From JAGTVG01 sp964389805 (GTDB lineage Bacteria; Bacteroidota; Bacteroidia; Cytophagales; Cyclobacteriaceae), in NCBI GenBank assembly GCA_964389805.1, contig CAYMFU010000154.1:1-64000 (forward strand): a stretch of DNA of 64,000 nt, read 5' to 3'. Made by a program: the position numbers and the translations under genes. Below are positions 45,465 through 54,699 of this stretch, piece after piece. The first letter of the stretch is position 1; every line of letters begins with the position of its first letter. Below the pieces are notes generated by a model that worked only from the letters and a program-made list of their open reading frames with translations, searched no databases and was not told the DNA's origin.

Positions 45465-47144
45465 ATGAGTAATACAATACATGAATTATTAAGCAGCAAT
45501 CCTATTTTGCTGTTGTTCCTTGTGCTTGCGATTGGTTTCTTTATTGGCAATTTAAGGATTGGCTCCTTTCAACTTGGATCAGTAGCTGGTGTATTGTTTG
45601 CGGGTTTATTGCTTGGTCATTTCGGATTCGAAAGTAATGCCTCCATACAATCCTTCGGATTTGTGCTGTTCATTTTTTCAGTTGGGTACCAGGCGGGGCC
45701 AAAATTCGTACAGGCTGTCCGTAAAGATGGTCGAAAGTATTTTGTAATCTCAGTGATTGTGGCTGTAAGTGGCTTCCTGCTGGCCTTAGGATTTTCAAGG
45801 ATTCTTAACTTTGACCAGGGTTTGTCGGCTGGCCTTCTGGCAGGCAGTTTAACTTCCACACCTACCCTCGCTGCCGCCGATGCAGCAGTTCTTTCATCTG
45901 ATTTTGTGCCGAAAGAAGGCATTAATGTGGAGGAGGTAAGAAGCAACATAAACACAGCTTATGCCATTACCTATATATTTGGTCTTGTGGGATTGATCCT
46001 TATCATACGGATTCTTCCACGTATACTGGGTAACGACCTTGCAGATGAGGCTGTAAGATTAGAAAAGGAGGAAAGTGCTGGTGTGAAACAACCTGTTTTC
46101 TCACCCAGTGACATTGTGTTGAATGTAATCCGTGTTGAATCACCTGAAATTACCGGTATACCACTGAGAGAAATGTACGAAAAAGCGCAAATACAAATTA
46201 CTATTCAAAAAATACGACGAAATGGCGAGATCATTGAACCAACATTGGACATGGAACTTCAAATGGGAGATATAATCTCAGTGGTGGGTGTCCTGAACCA
46301 GGAAGCTGTAGAACAGTTATCTGACAAAATATTCGGTCCGGTGGTCCGTGACCGGGAGCTCCTTCATTTTCAACCGGAAACCGCAAAAATTTGTGTAATG
46401 AGGAAAAAGGGAGCCGGTAAAATAGTAGGAGAGTTACAAACCCCTGTACATTATGCATCATTTATCTCTAAGATAACTAGGTTGGGTGTGCCAATTGACA
46501 TAACACCTACAACCAGATTGGAGCGTGGGGATGTACTTGATGTTACCGGGCCTATTGCAGGGCTTCAGGCGATGGGAGAGGATCTTGGTCACCTCGAACA
46601 GGAGATCGAAGAAACCGATCTTCGAACATTTGCCTGGGCGATTGTATTTGGGATTCTTATAGGAACATTGACCATCACCGTTGCAGGCGTAAAAATTGGA
46701 CTGGGCAGTGCTGGAGGATTACTCGCATTGGGTCTGCTCGTTGGGTATCTAAGGTCACTGTTTCCTGTATTTGGAAGGGTTCCTGCCGGTGCTCAGTTCG
46801 TTTTTACTGAATTGGGACTTCTGTTGTTTATGGCATGTGTGGGATTACGTGGTGGAGCTGATATTGTGGAAACACTATTAAGCAGCGGGCCTGCCTTGCT
46901 TCTCACTGGAATTTTAGTTACTGTAATTCCTTTGGCATTAGCTTATATTTATGGAAGGAAAGTGCTGAACATGAATCCGCTGGTCTTATTTGGGGCCATT
47001 ACCGGATCCATGACAAGTGGAGGTGCACTCAACGTGATCAATGAACAGTCAAGGAGTACCATAGCCAGCATTCCCTATACGGGTGCCTATGCCATCGCAA
47101 ATGTTTTATTGACCATTGCAGGGGCTATTATCATACTCTTTTAG
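45465..47144 (+). CDS. AspT-family transporter (aspartate:alanine exchanger type)
   Basis: Inner-membrane protein of 559 residues in the AAEx/AspT family. Two bundles of about five transmembrane helices (residues 10-190 and 385-559) flank a cytoplasmic insert holding two TrkA-C/RCK_C domains (EITGIPLREMYEKAQIQI and GKIVGELQTPVHYASFISKI). Repeated signature segments LLAGSLTSTPTLAAAD and FGAITGSMTSGGALNVI mark the two halves, as in YidE/AspT proteins. AspT swaps aspartate for alanine; most relatives have no tested substrate, so only the family is claimed. Followed 4 nt after its stop by the DUF2490 gene, so the two are probably co-transcribed. Confidence 0.88.
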   Translation: MSNTIHELLSSNPILLLFLVLAIGFFIGNLRIGSFQLGSVAGVLFAGLLLGHFGFESNASIQSFGFVLFIFSVGYQAGPKFVQAVRKDGRKYFVISVIVAVSGFLLALGFSRILNFDQGLSAGLLAGSLTSTPTLAAADAAVLSSDFVPKEGINVEEVRSNINTAYAITYIFGLVGLILIIRILPRILGNDLADEAVRLEKEESAGVKQPVFSPSDIVLNVIRVESPEITGIPLREMYEKAQIQITIQKIRRNGEIIEPTLDMELQMGDIISVVGVLNQEAVEQLSDKIFGPVVRDRELLHFQPETAKICVMRKKGAGKIVGELQTPVHYASFISKITRLGVPIDITPTTRLERGDVLDVTGPIAGLQAMGEDLGHLEQEIEETDLRTFAWAIVFGILIGTLTITVAGVKIGLGSAGGLLALGLLVGYLRSLFPVFGRVPAGAQFVFTELGLLLFMACVGLRGGADIVETLLSSGPALLLTGILVTVIPLALAYIYGRKVLNMNPLVLFGAITGSMTSGGALNVINEQSRSTIASIPYTGAYAIANVLLTIAGAIIILF

Positions 47145-47148
47145 GAAC

Positions 47149-47901
47149 ATGTCAAAGCACATATGTCTGGTTGCTATTTTGTGCTTATTAATCATCTCAG
47201 CGCAACCTTTAGTAGCTCAGGATGATTCTGGGAATATTCTAACAAAGCAAATCTGGCTGGACTACAATATTGCCTATCCCATATCTGAAAGTCTTGATTT
47301 TTATTTTTCCACAGGTTACAAAACCATTTTCCCCGGTCCATGGAATAAGATCTTCGTCAATCCTGAAGTATCTTATAAAGTACCCAAGCTCATGTTGAAA
47401 AAATGGAAGTACAGCGAAAAAGTGTATTTCGGCATCGATATTTATTATGCCTTTTTTACGGATTCAACAAATATTTTCGAATTTACTCCCTATCAGGGCT
47501 ATAGTCTCATCTGGCCAAATAGAAAAAGGCTGGCGATCAAACATAATTTACAACTGCGGGAAAGATTCCAGTGGGAAACAGTTAACTGGGCTTTTGATTT
47601 TGGATTGCAAATAAGTTATGAGGCTACAATGACTTTTAAATTTCATGGAGATTTATGGAAATATGGGTAGGGATTTTATATTCCAGTAAGTATAAGGTTC
47701 TGGTGGAATCTTGTGGATGCCACCTTTCAGAATGATGTGGTCCGCATAACACCCGGGATTGGTTATCAGATCTCCCCAGCATGGAATACCGCCTTTAAAC
47801 TGGGATATACCTATACGAAGAATACAGGAGGGGGAGACTTCAATACCGACAACATCATTTTCTGGTTCCGTGTATATCATACTTTGACTAAGGAAAAATA
47901 A
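47149..47901 (+). pseudogene. DUF2490 outer-membrane barrel gene interrupted by an in-frame amber codon
   Basis: From the ATG at 47149 (MSKHICLVAILCLLIISAQP, signal peptide) the frame codes for a DUF2490-type beta-barrel: QIWLDYNIAYPISESLDFYF, FVNPEVSYKVP and HNLQLRERFQWE. It stops at a TAG (47668-47670, codon 174) after FHGDLWKYG. The same frame continues without another stop to TAA at 47901, coding for GFYIPVSIRFWWN, VRITPGIGYQISPAWNTAF and IIFWFRVYHTL, clearly the missing last strands. Total would be 250 residues. No frameshift is involved. Either a recent nonsense mutation, a sequencing error or readthrough. Without the last strands the barrel should not close. Sits directly after the AspT-type gene. 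Confidence 0.85.
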
Positions 47902-48007
47902 AAAGTGTAACGATAAAGACACTTGAATAAAAACAAATCATTTTATTTATATTTACTAATCACAGTTAATCACAAAGTCAGTTTCAGTATTTAAAAATCA
48001 TAATTGG

Positions 48008-49234
48008 ATGGTCGATGTTGCCTTTATTATCCTATTTGCTCTGGTCGGGAACATCATCTTTAAAAAGATAGGTCTCCCGGGAATTCTAGGGATGATTGTG
48101 GCAGGGATTGTGCTTGGACCAAGTGTACTCGATTTGATAGATCCTGAGATCCATGCAGTACTGAAAGAATTCAAGACAATAGCCCTGATTGTAATTCTTT
48201 TCAGGGCTGGCCTGGGAATTGACAAAGAGACTTTGAACCGGATTGGAGGTCCTGCCATCAGGATGGGTTTTATCCCAGCGATCGTTGAAGGAGCTGCAGT
48301 TTCTGCCACTTCTTATTGCTTGTTGAACCTCCCATTATATGCAGCTGGAATGCTCGGATTTATCATTGCGGCAGTCTCACCTGCAGTTGTAGTACCCTCC
48401 ATGCTTGAGCTCCGGGAAAAGGGTTTTGGTATAAAGAAGGGTATCCCTACCTTGATACTTGCCGGGGCCTCTGTAGATGACATCATCGCCATTACGATCT
48501 TCGGTGTTTTCGCCAGCCTTGCAGCAGGCGCGGCTACCAACTGGACCTATGTATTTTTAAGCGTTCCTGCCGGCATTGTGGCTGGGGCAGTTATTGGGGT
48601 GATCATCGGATATATATCCATATGGTTTTTTAAAAAGTACCATATACGGGATTCCATGAAAGTGATCATTTTTATGATCGTTGCTGTGATCTTTTATGAT
48701 GCAACTGAATTGCCTGCTATTAAAAACTTCATACCTATTGCGGCACTACTAGGAGTTATGGCCATTGGATTTATACTGTTGGAAAAATACGATGTACTGG
48801 CTAACCGGATGGCTGCAAAGTTCAATAAAATCTGGGTATTGGCTGAAATTTTGCTTTTTGTTTACATTGGTACGGAAGTGCAAATCTCGAAAATCGACCA
48901 TTCATTGATTGGAGTGGGGCTCGTGATTCTCTTATTGGGGTTGATCGTTCGAAGTCTTGGTGTAGGAATATCCCTGCTCGGTTCTAATCTGACACTTAAA
49001 GAGAAAATCTTCTGTATGATCGCCTACTGGCCAAAAGCGACGGTACAGGCTGCGATGGGAGCTGTGCCCCTGACTATGATCCTGAATGGACAGATCACAA
49101 CTTTGTCCGAAGATATAGGACAAGTGATCCTCGCTATGGCAGTGTTGAGTATTGTTGTAACCGCACCCCTCGGTGCCATTGGTATCAAACTGACAGGTCC
49201 TAAGTTGCTGAGTAAGGATAAGGGAATTAGTTAG
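48008..49234 (+). CDS. CPA2-type cation:proton antiporter
   Basis: Integral membrane protein of 408 residues with about 12-13 helices, family CPA2 (Na+/H+ or K+/H+ exchanger, PF00999). It begins with the typical AFIILFALVGNIIFKKIGLP and GIVLGPSVLDLI; AAVSPAVVVPSML and GASVDDIIAITIFG carry the ion-site region (the Asp pair VDD). It ends right after the membrane domain, with no TrkA-N/RCK regulatory part, unlike KefB/KefC. Ion preference cannot be told. Lies 106 nt after the DUF2490 gene; it may have its own promoter, though none is obvious. Confidence 0.9.
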   Translation: MVDVAFIILFALVGNIIFKKIGLPGILGMIVAGIVLGPSVLDLIDPEIHAVLKEFKTIALIVILFRAGLGIDKETLNRIGGPAIRMGFIPAIVEGAAVSATSYCLLNLPLYAAGMLGFIIAAVSPAVVVPSMLELREKGFGIKKGIPTLILAGASVDDIIAITIFGVFASLAAGAATNWTYVFLSVPAGIVAGAVIGVIIGYISIWFFKKYHIRDSMKVIIFMIVAVIFYDATELPAIKNFIPIAALLGVMAIGFILLEKYDVLANRMAAKFNKIWVLAEILLFVYIGTEVQISKIDHSLIGVGLVILLLGLIVRSLGVGISLLGSNLTLKEKIFCMIAYWPKATVQAAMGAVPLTMILNGQITTLSEDIGQVILAMAVLSIVVTAPLGAIGIKLTGPKLLSKDKGIS

Positions 49235-49257
49235 AAACAATATTGTAAAAGAATTTT

Positions 49258-50430
49258 TTAATCCTGATTCCGGGAAACTTTCCTGCTGCCCCCGTATAAT
49301 TCATATTCCAGCAGACGGCATTCGATCGTGGCATTTAAAAAAGTGATTTTTCTTTTCGTACGCAAGCCAAGGGATTTTGCAAGATCCGGATTACCGGTAA
49401 ATACATAACCTGTATATCCCTGACAATTATTCTTAAAGAAATCACCTATATTTTTATAGGTAGGAATTAACTGGTCTACCTGGCCCATTCTCTCCCCGTA
49501 CTCGGGATTGATGATCACGATTCCACCTTCTCCCACCATCAGGGTATCCTGGAATTTACACCTTGAGAATTGGATTAGATCCAATACCCCGGCAGTTTCT
49601 GCATTTGCCTTTGCTGCCCTGATGGCTCCGGCATGAATATCCGTTGCGATGATCTGCGGAAGATCCTGATCTGATACCTGGTCTTCTATTTCTTTTTTCA
49701 CTTTGTCGTAATACACAGGATCATAACCATTAATATGCATAAAGCTGTAATTGCTTCTGTATAATCCAGGGTATCTATTGCTGGCCAGCAATGCGGCTTC
49801 TATAGCCATTGTTCCACTACCGCACATTGGATTTATAAAGGCACTCTTGCCGTCCCACACAGTGCTTTGAATGATGGATGCCGCCAATGCTTCTGATAGT
49901 GGGGCCTTCCAACCCGAATGGCGGTATCCATGTTTTGCAATGGATTCACCACTTGTATCTATATACACTGAACAAGTATTATCGACCCAGTAAATGAACA
50001 ATACCAGTTGATCGTTCTCTTTGCCCGAATCGGGGCGACTACCCTTAGCTGCCATAAAGTGATCAGCAATAGCATCCTTTACCTTTAAATTAACGATGCG
50101 GTTATCGCGAATGTCCTTTTGGTTACAATAAGAGCTTATGCTGAAACGACCATCCTCAGGTATCACCTCCGTCCAGTCATACCCTTTTATCTTTTTATAA
50201 AGTCTTCCAAGGTCAAAAGCTTTGAAAGTAATCAGATGATACAAAACCCGGTGGGCGGTCCTTAACTTTAAATTCAACTGTATCGCATCATTGAGGGTTC
50301 CATTCACTGAAACATTCAGCCTGTCACGCCCAATTACTTTGTATCCCAATTGATTTAATTCTTCCCGTAATGCATGTTCTGTATGAAGGGCATGGGTGAT
50401 CAGGATCTTTTGTGAAGAATTAAAATTCAA
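49258..50430 (-). CDS. THUMP-domain RNA methyltransferase (RlmL N-terminal type)
   Basis: Class I SAM-dependent RNA methyltransferase of 390 residues. An N-terminal ferredoxin-like plus THUMP domain (about 10-160) precedes the UPF0020 catalytic domain with FINPMCGSGTMAIEAALLA (motif I) and INPEYGERMG (motif IV). The catalytic motif reads NPEY rather than the common NPPY, which I believe occurs in this phylum's orthologues. Similar proteins make N2-methylguanosine in 23S rRNA (RlmL/RlmK) or tRNA. Start is TTG at 50430; no ATG lies nearby. Convergent with the antiporter gene, 23 nt between stops. Confidence 0.88.
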   Translation of the reverse strand: MNFNSSQKILITHALHTEHALREELNQLGYKVIGRDRLNVSVNGTLNDAIQLNLKLRTAHRVLYHLITFKAFDLGRLYKKIKGYDWTEVIPEDGRFSISSYCNQKDIRDNRIVNLKVKDAIADHFMAAKGSRPDSGKENDQLVLFIYWVDNTCSVYIDTSGESIAKHGYRHSGWKAPLSEALAASIIQSTVWDGKSAFINPMCGSGTMAIEAALLASNRYPGLYRSNYSFMHINGYDPVYYDKVKKEIEDQVSDQDLPQIIATDIHAGAIRAAKANAETAGVLDLIQFSRCKFQDTLMVGEGGIVIINPEYGERMGQVDQLIPTYKNIGDFFKNNCQGYTGYVFTGNPDLAKSLGLRTKRKITFLNATIECRLLEYELYGGSRKVSRNQD

Positions 50431-50473
50431 ATGCGAGTGATATTATGTCATAATTCAGTGAAGATGTAATATT

Positions 50474-50911
50474 TCACCTTTTCAATCGCATTTCAAAGAA
50501 ATTCTTTTCAAAACCTACATCTTCAAGTAGATCCAGGGCCGGGCTGTCAAAGGAAGCATGATAGGCGATTTCTCCACTGGTCAGCTGAATGGCCTTTTTA
50601 AGTAGTTTTTTTTCAATGTCAGGAAAGGCGGAATTTGGATCCGCAGCGAAATAAACCATCAAGTTCTTTGGCACATAGCCTTCCATGTTGGTTCGGTTAA
50701 CAACTACGGATCCGATAATCGAGCTGTTGTCTTCCGCCAATAAGACAAACCCTCCCTGATATTTGTATGGACTTAATGCATAATCCACAGACCTGAATAT
50801 ATTTTCAAGTTCATCTTCTGATGCGATCTGATATTTGAATAGAAAATTTACAATACGGTTCACCGTCAAAGTAGTGGTATTGCTGAAGCCCGTTATTGCA
50901 TAAATATCCAT
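50474..50911 (-). CDS. GNAT-like acetyltransferase
   Basis: A 145-residue protein with a probable GNAT fold: FVLLAEDNSSIIGSVVVNRTNM provides the beta2-beta4 strands, and the closing ALDLLEDVGFEKNFFEMRL resembles motif B, where GNAT proteins typically have GF. The acetyl-CoA pyrophosphate loop (Q/RxxGxG/A) is not obvious; KNLMVYFAADPNSAFPDIEKKLLKKA takes its place. Function is therefore unsure and it may be catalytically inert. 43 nt upstream of the RNA methyltransferase on the same strand, possibly co-transcribed with it. Confidence 0.6.
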   Translation of the reverse strand: MDIYAITGFSNTTTLTVNRIVNFLFKYQIASEDELENIFRSVDYALSPYKYQGGFVLLAEDNSSIIGSVVVNRTNMEGYVPKNLMVYFAADPNSAFPDIEKKLLKKAIQLTSGEIAYHASFDSPALDLLEDVGFEKNFFEMRLKR

Positions 50912-51092
50912 GGGTATAAAAAACCCATATTAATTCCATTATGACAATACACTTTTCGTTATGGCAAACTCATGTAATAAAAGTTTAAAAAATAAATAAA
51001 TCCGGATTTATTCCTCAGCCTGCCTGATGTTGAGCACACAGGTTGATAGAACCGGGATCAATTGATCATAAACCTGGTGCAAGATGCCTGAA

Positions 51093-51848
51093 TTAAGATG
51101 TTAATTTTGCTGTAAAATACTCCCTGTTCATTCGGGCAATTACAGAAAGATCTATTCCTTTAGGACATTCTGCCGAGCAGGCCCCGGTATTGGTACAGGC
51201 CCCAAATCCTTCTATATCCATCTGGGCCACCATTTTCTGGGCTCTTTCTTTTCTTTCAATATCGCCTTGTGGCAATAGAGCCAATTGGGATACTTTGGCA
51301 GCGGTAAACAACATGGCCGATGCATTTTTGCAGACGGCTACGCAAGCGCCACATCCGATACAGGAAGCAGCATCCATTGCCATCTCGGCATTTGGTTTTG
51401 GAATAGGAAGTGCATTAGCATCAATAGCTGCTCCGGTATTAACGGAAATAAATCCTCCTGCCTGGACGATCCTGTCAAAAGCAGTCCGGTCTACAATAAG
51501 GTCTTTTATGACCGGAAAGGCATTTGCCCTCCAGGGTTCGATGGTGATCTTTGCACCATCTTTGAATACCCTCATATGCAACTGACATACGGTGATCTCT
51601 TCATCCGGGCCATGAGGCCTTCCATTTATGAAAAGGCTGCACATTCCGCAAATTCCTTCACGGCAGTCGTGGTCAAAATGAACAGGGTCCTCACCCTTTT
51701 CTGATAGTTGGTCATTCAATATATCAAGCATTTCCAGGAATGAAGATCCAGGGGATATATTCTCTGCTTTATAAATTTTAAAAGCACCTTTCGTATCGGC
51801 GTTCGGCTGACGCCAGATCTTTAAGGTATATGTTCTTCCTTTTTCCAT
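51093..51848 (-). CDS. sdhB: Succinate dehydrogenase/fumarate reductase, iron-sulfur subunit
   Basis: Electron-relay subunit of 251 residues. The N-terminal domain has the [2Fe-2S] site HDCREGICGMCSLFINGRPHG with a fourth Cys in VCQLHM; the C-terminal domain has CIGCGACVAVCKN and CTNTGACSAECPKGI for the [4Fe-4S] and [3Fe-4S] clusters. Last gene of sdhC-sdhA-sdhB; its ATG overlaps the sdhA stop by one base. The order C-A-B is the usual one in Bacteroidota. In an aerobe it works as succinate dehydrogenase; the same enzyme type also functions as fumarate reductase. Confidence 0.96.
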   Translation of the reverse strand: MEKGRTYTLKIWRQPNADTKGAFKIYKAENISPGSSFLEMLDILNDQLSEKGEDPVHFDHDCREGICGMCSLFINGRPHGPDEEITVCQLHMRVFKDGAKITIEPWRANAFPVIKDLIVDRTAFDRIVQAGGFISVNTGAAIDANALPIPKPNAEMAMDAASCIGCGACVAVCKNASAMLFTAAKVSQLALLPQGDIERKERAQKMVAQMDIEGFGACTNTGACSAECPKGIDLSVIARMNREYFTAKLTS

Positions 51849-53782
51849 TATTTATAGCTTCTTTGAGTCAGTTTAACATTTTCAAAAACAAGTTCCTCCT
51901 TATGTAACTTGGACTTCTGGACATCCCCTGAATATTCCCATACGGAAACATAGGTGAAGTTTTTGTCATCGCGTTTCGCTTCTCCCTCAGGGGTTTTGCT
52001 TTCCTCCCTGAAGTGTCCGCCACAGGATTCTTTCCTGTCCAAAGCATCATCGACCATTAGTTCCGCCAATTCCATAAAATCAGCTACTCTAAGGGCTTTC
52101 TCCAGGGTCATATTCAATTCTTCATTAACGCCCAGTACCTTTACATCTTTCCAGTACGCTTTTCTAAGCTTCTGGATCTCTTCCTTTGCCTCTTTTAATT
52201 CTCTGGCATTCCTGGACATCCCACATTTTTCCCACATAATAAGACCCAGTTCCTTGTGAAACTGATCGACAGTTTTCGATCCATTGATGTTCAGCAGCTT
52301 TTCTATCCTTTCTTTCACTTCTTTTTCTGCTTTCTGAAATTCCGGATGATCTGTCGGAACCTCGTCGTATGGCATATCTGAAAGGTAGTCTCCTATTGTA
52401 TACGGCATTACGAAATAACCATCTGCCAGGCCCTGCATCAAGGCGCTGGCGCCAAGCCTGTTGGCTCCATGATCAGAGAAATTGCATTCTCCGGTAGCGT
52501 AGAGGCCTGGAATGGTTGTCATAAGATTATAATCTACCCACAAGCCACCCATGGTATAGTGGATCGCAGGGTAGATCATCATAGGCGTTTCATAAGGATT
52601 GTCATCCACGATCTTTTCATACATCTGGAAAAGGTTCCCGTATTTAGCCTTGATCACATCAATTCCATCCCTTTCTATGGCGTCCCGGAAGTCAAGAAAT
52701 ACAGCAAGCCCGGTTTCTCCCACACCACGGCCTTCGTCGCAGACATTTTTTGCATTCCGCGAAGCCACATCTCTTGGTACTAGGTTACCAAAGGAGGGAT
52801 ATATCCGTTCCAGGTAATAATCCCTGTCCTCTTCCGGAATTTCTGTGGGCTTCATCCCGCCGGCTCTCAATTTTTCAGCGATTTCTTTGGTTCTGGGTAC
52901 CCAAACCCGACCATCATTTCTCAATGATTCGGACATCAGGGTAAGTTTAGATTGTTGATCACCATGAACCGGAATACAAGTAGGATGAATCTGTGTAAAG
53001 CTAGGATTTCCAAAAAAGGCTCCTTTCTTATGTGCCCGCCAGACTGCGGATCCATTACATCCCATGGCCATTGTGGATAGGAAAAACACATTCCCATAAC
53101 CACCGGTAGCCAGCACGACCACGTGGGCACTGTGCGATTCTACCTTTCCGGTGATCATATTTCTTGTAATAATGCCCCGCGCTTTACCATCCACCAGAAC
53201 AACATCCAGCATTTCGGTTCTGGGGAAAAGCTTTACCTTCCCAGTAGCAACCTGGCGGCTGAGAGCAGAATACGCTCCCAGCAATAATTGCTGACCGGTT
53301 TGTCCCCTTGCATAAAAGGTCCTTGAAACCTGAGCACCACCAAAAGACCGGTTATCCAATAATCCTCCATATTCCCTGGCGAAAGGAACGCCTTGGGCTA
53401 CGCACTGGTCGATAATATTATTGCTCACCTCCGCCAGTCTGTAGACATTGGCTTCCCTTGAACGGTAATCACCACCTTTAATCGTGTCATAAAATAACCT
53501 GAAAACACTATCCCCGTCGTTGGTGTAGTTTTTAGCCGCATTGATACCTCCCTGAGCAGCGATGGAATGAGCTCTCCTGGCACTGTCCTGATAAAAGAAG
53601 GCCTTCACATTATAGCCCAGTTCTCCAAAGGATGCTGCAGCAGAAGCACCGGCCAGGCCGGTACCCACAACTATGATATCATATTTCCTTTTATTTGCAG
53701 GATTAACAAGTTTTAAATTGAATTTATGTTGGGTCCACTTCTCAGCTAAAGGACCATCTGGAATTTTTGAATCAAGAGACAT
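51848..53782 (-). CDS. sdhA: Succinate dehydrogenase/fumarate reductase, flavoprotein subunit
   Basis: Catalytic subunit of 644 residues with covalent FAD. The dinucleotide fold is DIIVVGTGLAGASAAASFGE (34-53); HSIAAQGGINAAKNY carries the FAD-linking His (about 77); the capping domain and active-site segments HPTCIPVHG, VPRDVASR (catalytic Arg) and HYTMGGLWVDYN follow. A C-terminal extension ending LTQRSYK is typical of the long Bacteroidota/epsilon-type enzymes. Oxidises succinate from the MutAB route via succinyl-CoA, linking the mutase genes in this window to respiration. Separated from sdhC by 17 nt. Confidence 0.97.
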   Translation of the reverse strand: MSLDSKIPDGPLAEKWTQHKFNLKLVNPANKRKYDIIVVGTGLAGASAAASFGELGYNVKAFFYQDSARRAHSIAAQGGINAAKNYTNDGDSVFRLFYDTIKGGDYRSREANVYRLAEVSNNIIDQCVAQGVPFAREYGGLLDNRSFGGAQVSRTFYARGQTGQQLLLGAYSALSRQVATGKVKLFPRTEMLDVVLVDGKARGIITRNMITGKVESHSAHVVVLATGGYGNVFFLSTMAMGCNGSAVWRAHKKGAFFGNPSFTQIHPTCIPVHGDQQSKLTLMSESLRNDGRVWVPRTKEIAEKLRAGGMKPTEIPEEDRDYYLERIYPSFGNLVPRDVASRNAKNVCDEGRGVGETGLAVFLDFRDAIERDGIDVIKAKYGNLFQMYEKIVDDNPYETPMMIYPAIHYTMGGLWVDYNLMTTIPGLYATGECNFSDHGANRLGASALMQGLADGYFVMPYTIGDYLSDMPYDEVPTDHPEFQKAEKEVKERIEKLLNINGSKTVDQFHKELGLIMWEKCGMSRNARELKEAKEEIQKLRKAYWKDVKVLGVNEELNMTLEKALRVADFMELAELMVDDALDRKESCGGHFREESKTPEGEAKRDDKNFTYVSVWEYSGDVQKSKLHKEELVFENVKLTQRSYK

Positions 53783-53799
53783 AATTATCTATTCAATTT

Positions 53800-54483
53800 T
53801 TATTTCATAAAAAAGTATACATAAACCGGCATGGTGGCAAATCCCAGTGGAACCAGGACCGCGTACAAGATGCCAAGAAACTTTATAACAGGTGTATACC
53901 GTTCATGGTTAAGGCCCAGTGTCTGAAATGCACTTTGGAATCCGTGCCATAAATGGAATGCAAGAGCTACAAGCCCGATCAGATAGGCTGCGAGAACATA
54001 AGTGTATTGGAATTGTATAAGTACCAGCTTATAAATATCCCTGTTGCCATTGGCATCGATCTCGAATTCGTATCCTCCGCCAAACTTGTACTGCCACCAG
54101 AAGTCCTTCAGATGCATGATCAGGAAGATAAAAATAAGAGAACCGAGCAAAGTCATGCTGCGGGAGGCCCATGTACTGTTCTGGTTGGCGTGTTCAACCG
54201 CATACCGAACCGGCCTGGCTTTCCGGTTCAGGAGCCACAGCATCAAAGCATAAAATGCATGCAATAAAATGCTGAAATATAGCAAATACGAAACAGCTTT
54301 TATTAATGGAAATGAAGACATAAAAACTGCATAACTATTAAAAGCCAATCCACCATCATCAGAGAAAATCGCCAGATTTCCAATCAGATGTATGATCAGG
54401 AATAATATCAAAAAAAGTCCGGTTAATGACATTAATAGCTTTTTACCGATGGAACTACCCAAAGTGTCTGTAATCCAACTCAT
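53800..54483 (-). CDS. sdhC: Succinate dehydrogenase cytochrome b subunit
   Basis: Single large di-haem membrane anchor of type B complexes, 227 residues from the ATG at 54483 (MSWITDTLGSSIGKKLLM); a TTG two codons further out is less likely. Five transmembrane helices, with haem-ligand candidates His in LFLIIHLIGNLAIF, LLHAFYALM, FLIMHLKDF and LAFHLWHGFQSAF. A single anchor gene (no sdhD) and this order mark the type B family. Quinone reaction takes place here. First gene of the operon. Confidence 0.94.
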   Translation of the reverse strand: MSWITDTLGSSIGKKLLMSLTGLFLILFLIIHLIGNLAIFSDDGGLAFNSYAVFMSSFPLIKAVSYLLYFSILLHAFYALMLWLLNRKARPVRYAVEHANQNSTWASRSMTLLGSLIFIFLIMHLKDFWWQYKFGGGYEFEIDANGNRDIYKLVLIQFQYTYVLAAYLIGLVALAFHLWHGFQSAFQTLGLNHERYTPVIKFLGILYAVLVPLGFATMPVYVYFFMK

Positions 54484-54699
54484 GTTCAATTAATTTTTAA
54501 AATCCGTATAGTAAAAAAACAAGGTATGATGCGTTGTATTAAAAGTATCGATTCAAAAAACTGATTTCCAAAAATAAGAAAATAATTTTCATATTTAAAG
54601 AATAATTACTTTGTAACCATAACTTATTGTTAATTTTATTTGTTTGTATATTAGTTGATTAATTTTATCGTTGATATTACATAGGATACAGGAATTTTG

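Noticed and set aside
47653..47922. Minus-strand open frame of 89 codons over the DUF2490 3' part
   Set aside because: It is the antisense of the interrupted barrel gene; the sense frame has clear beta-barrel strands.
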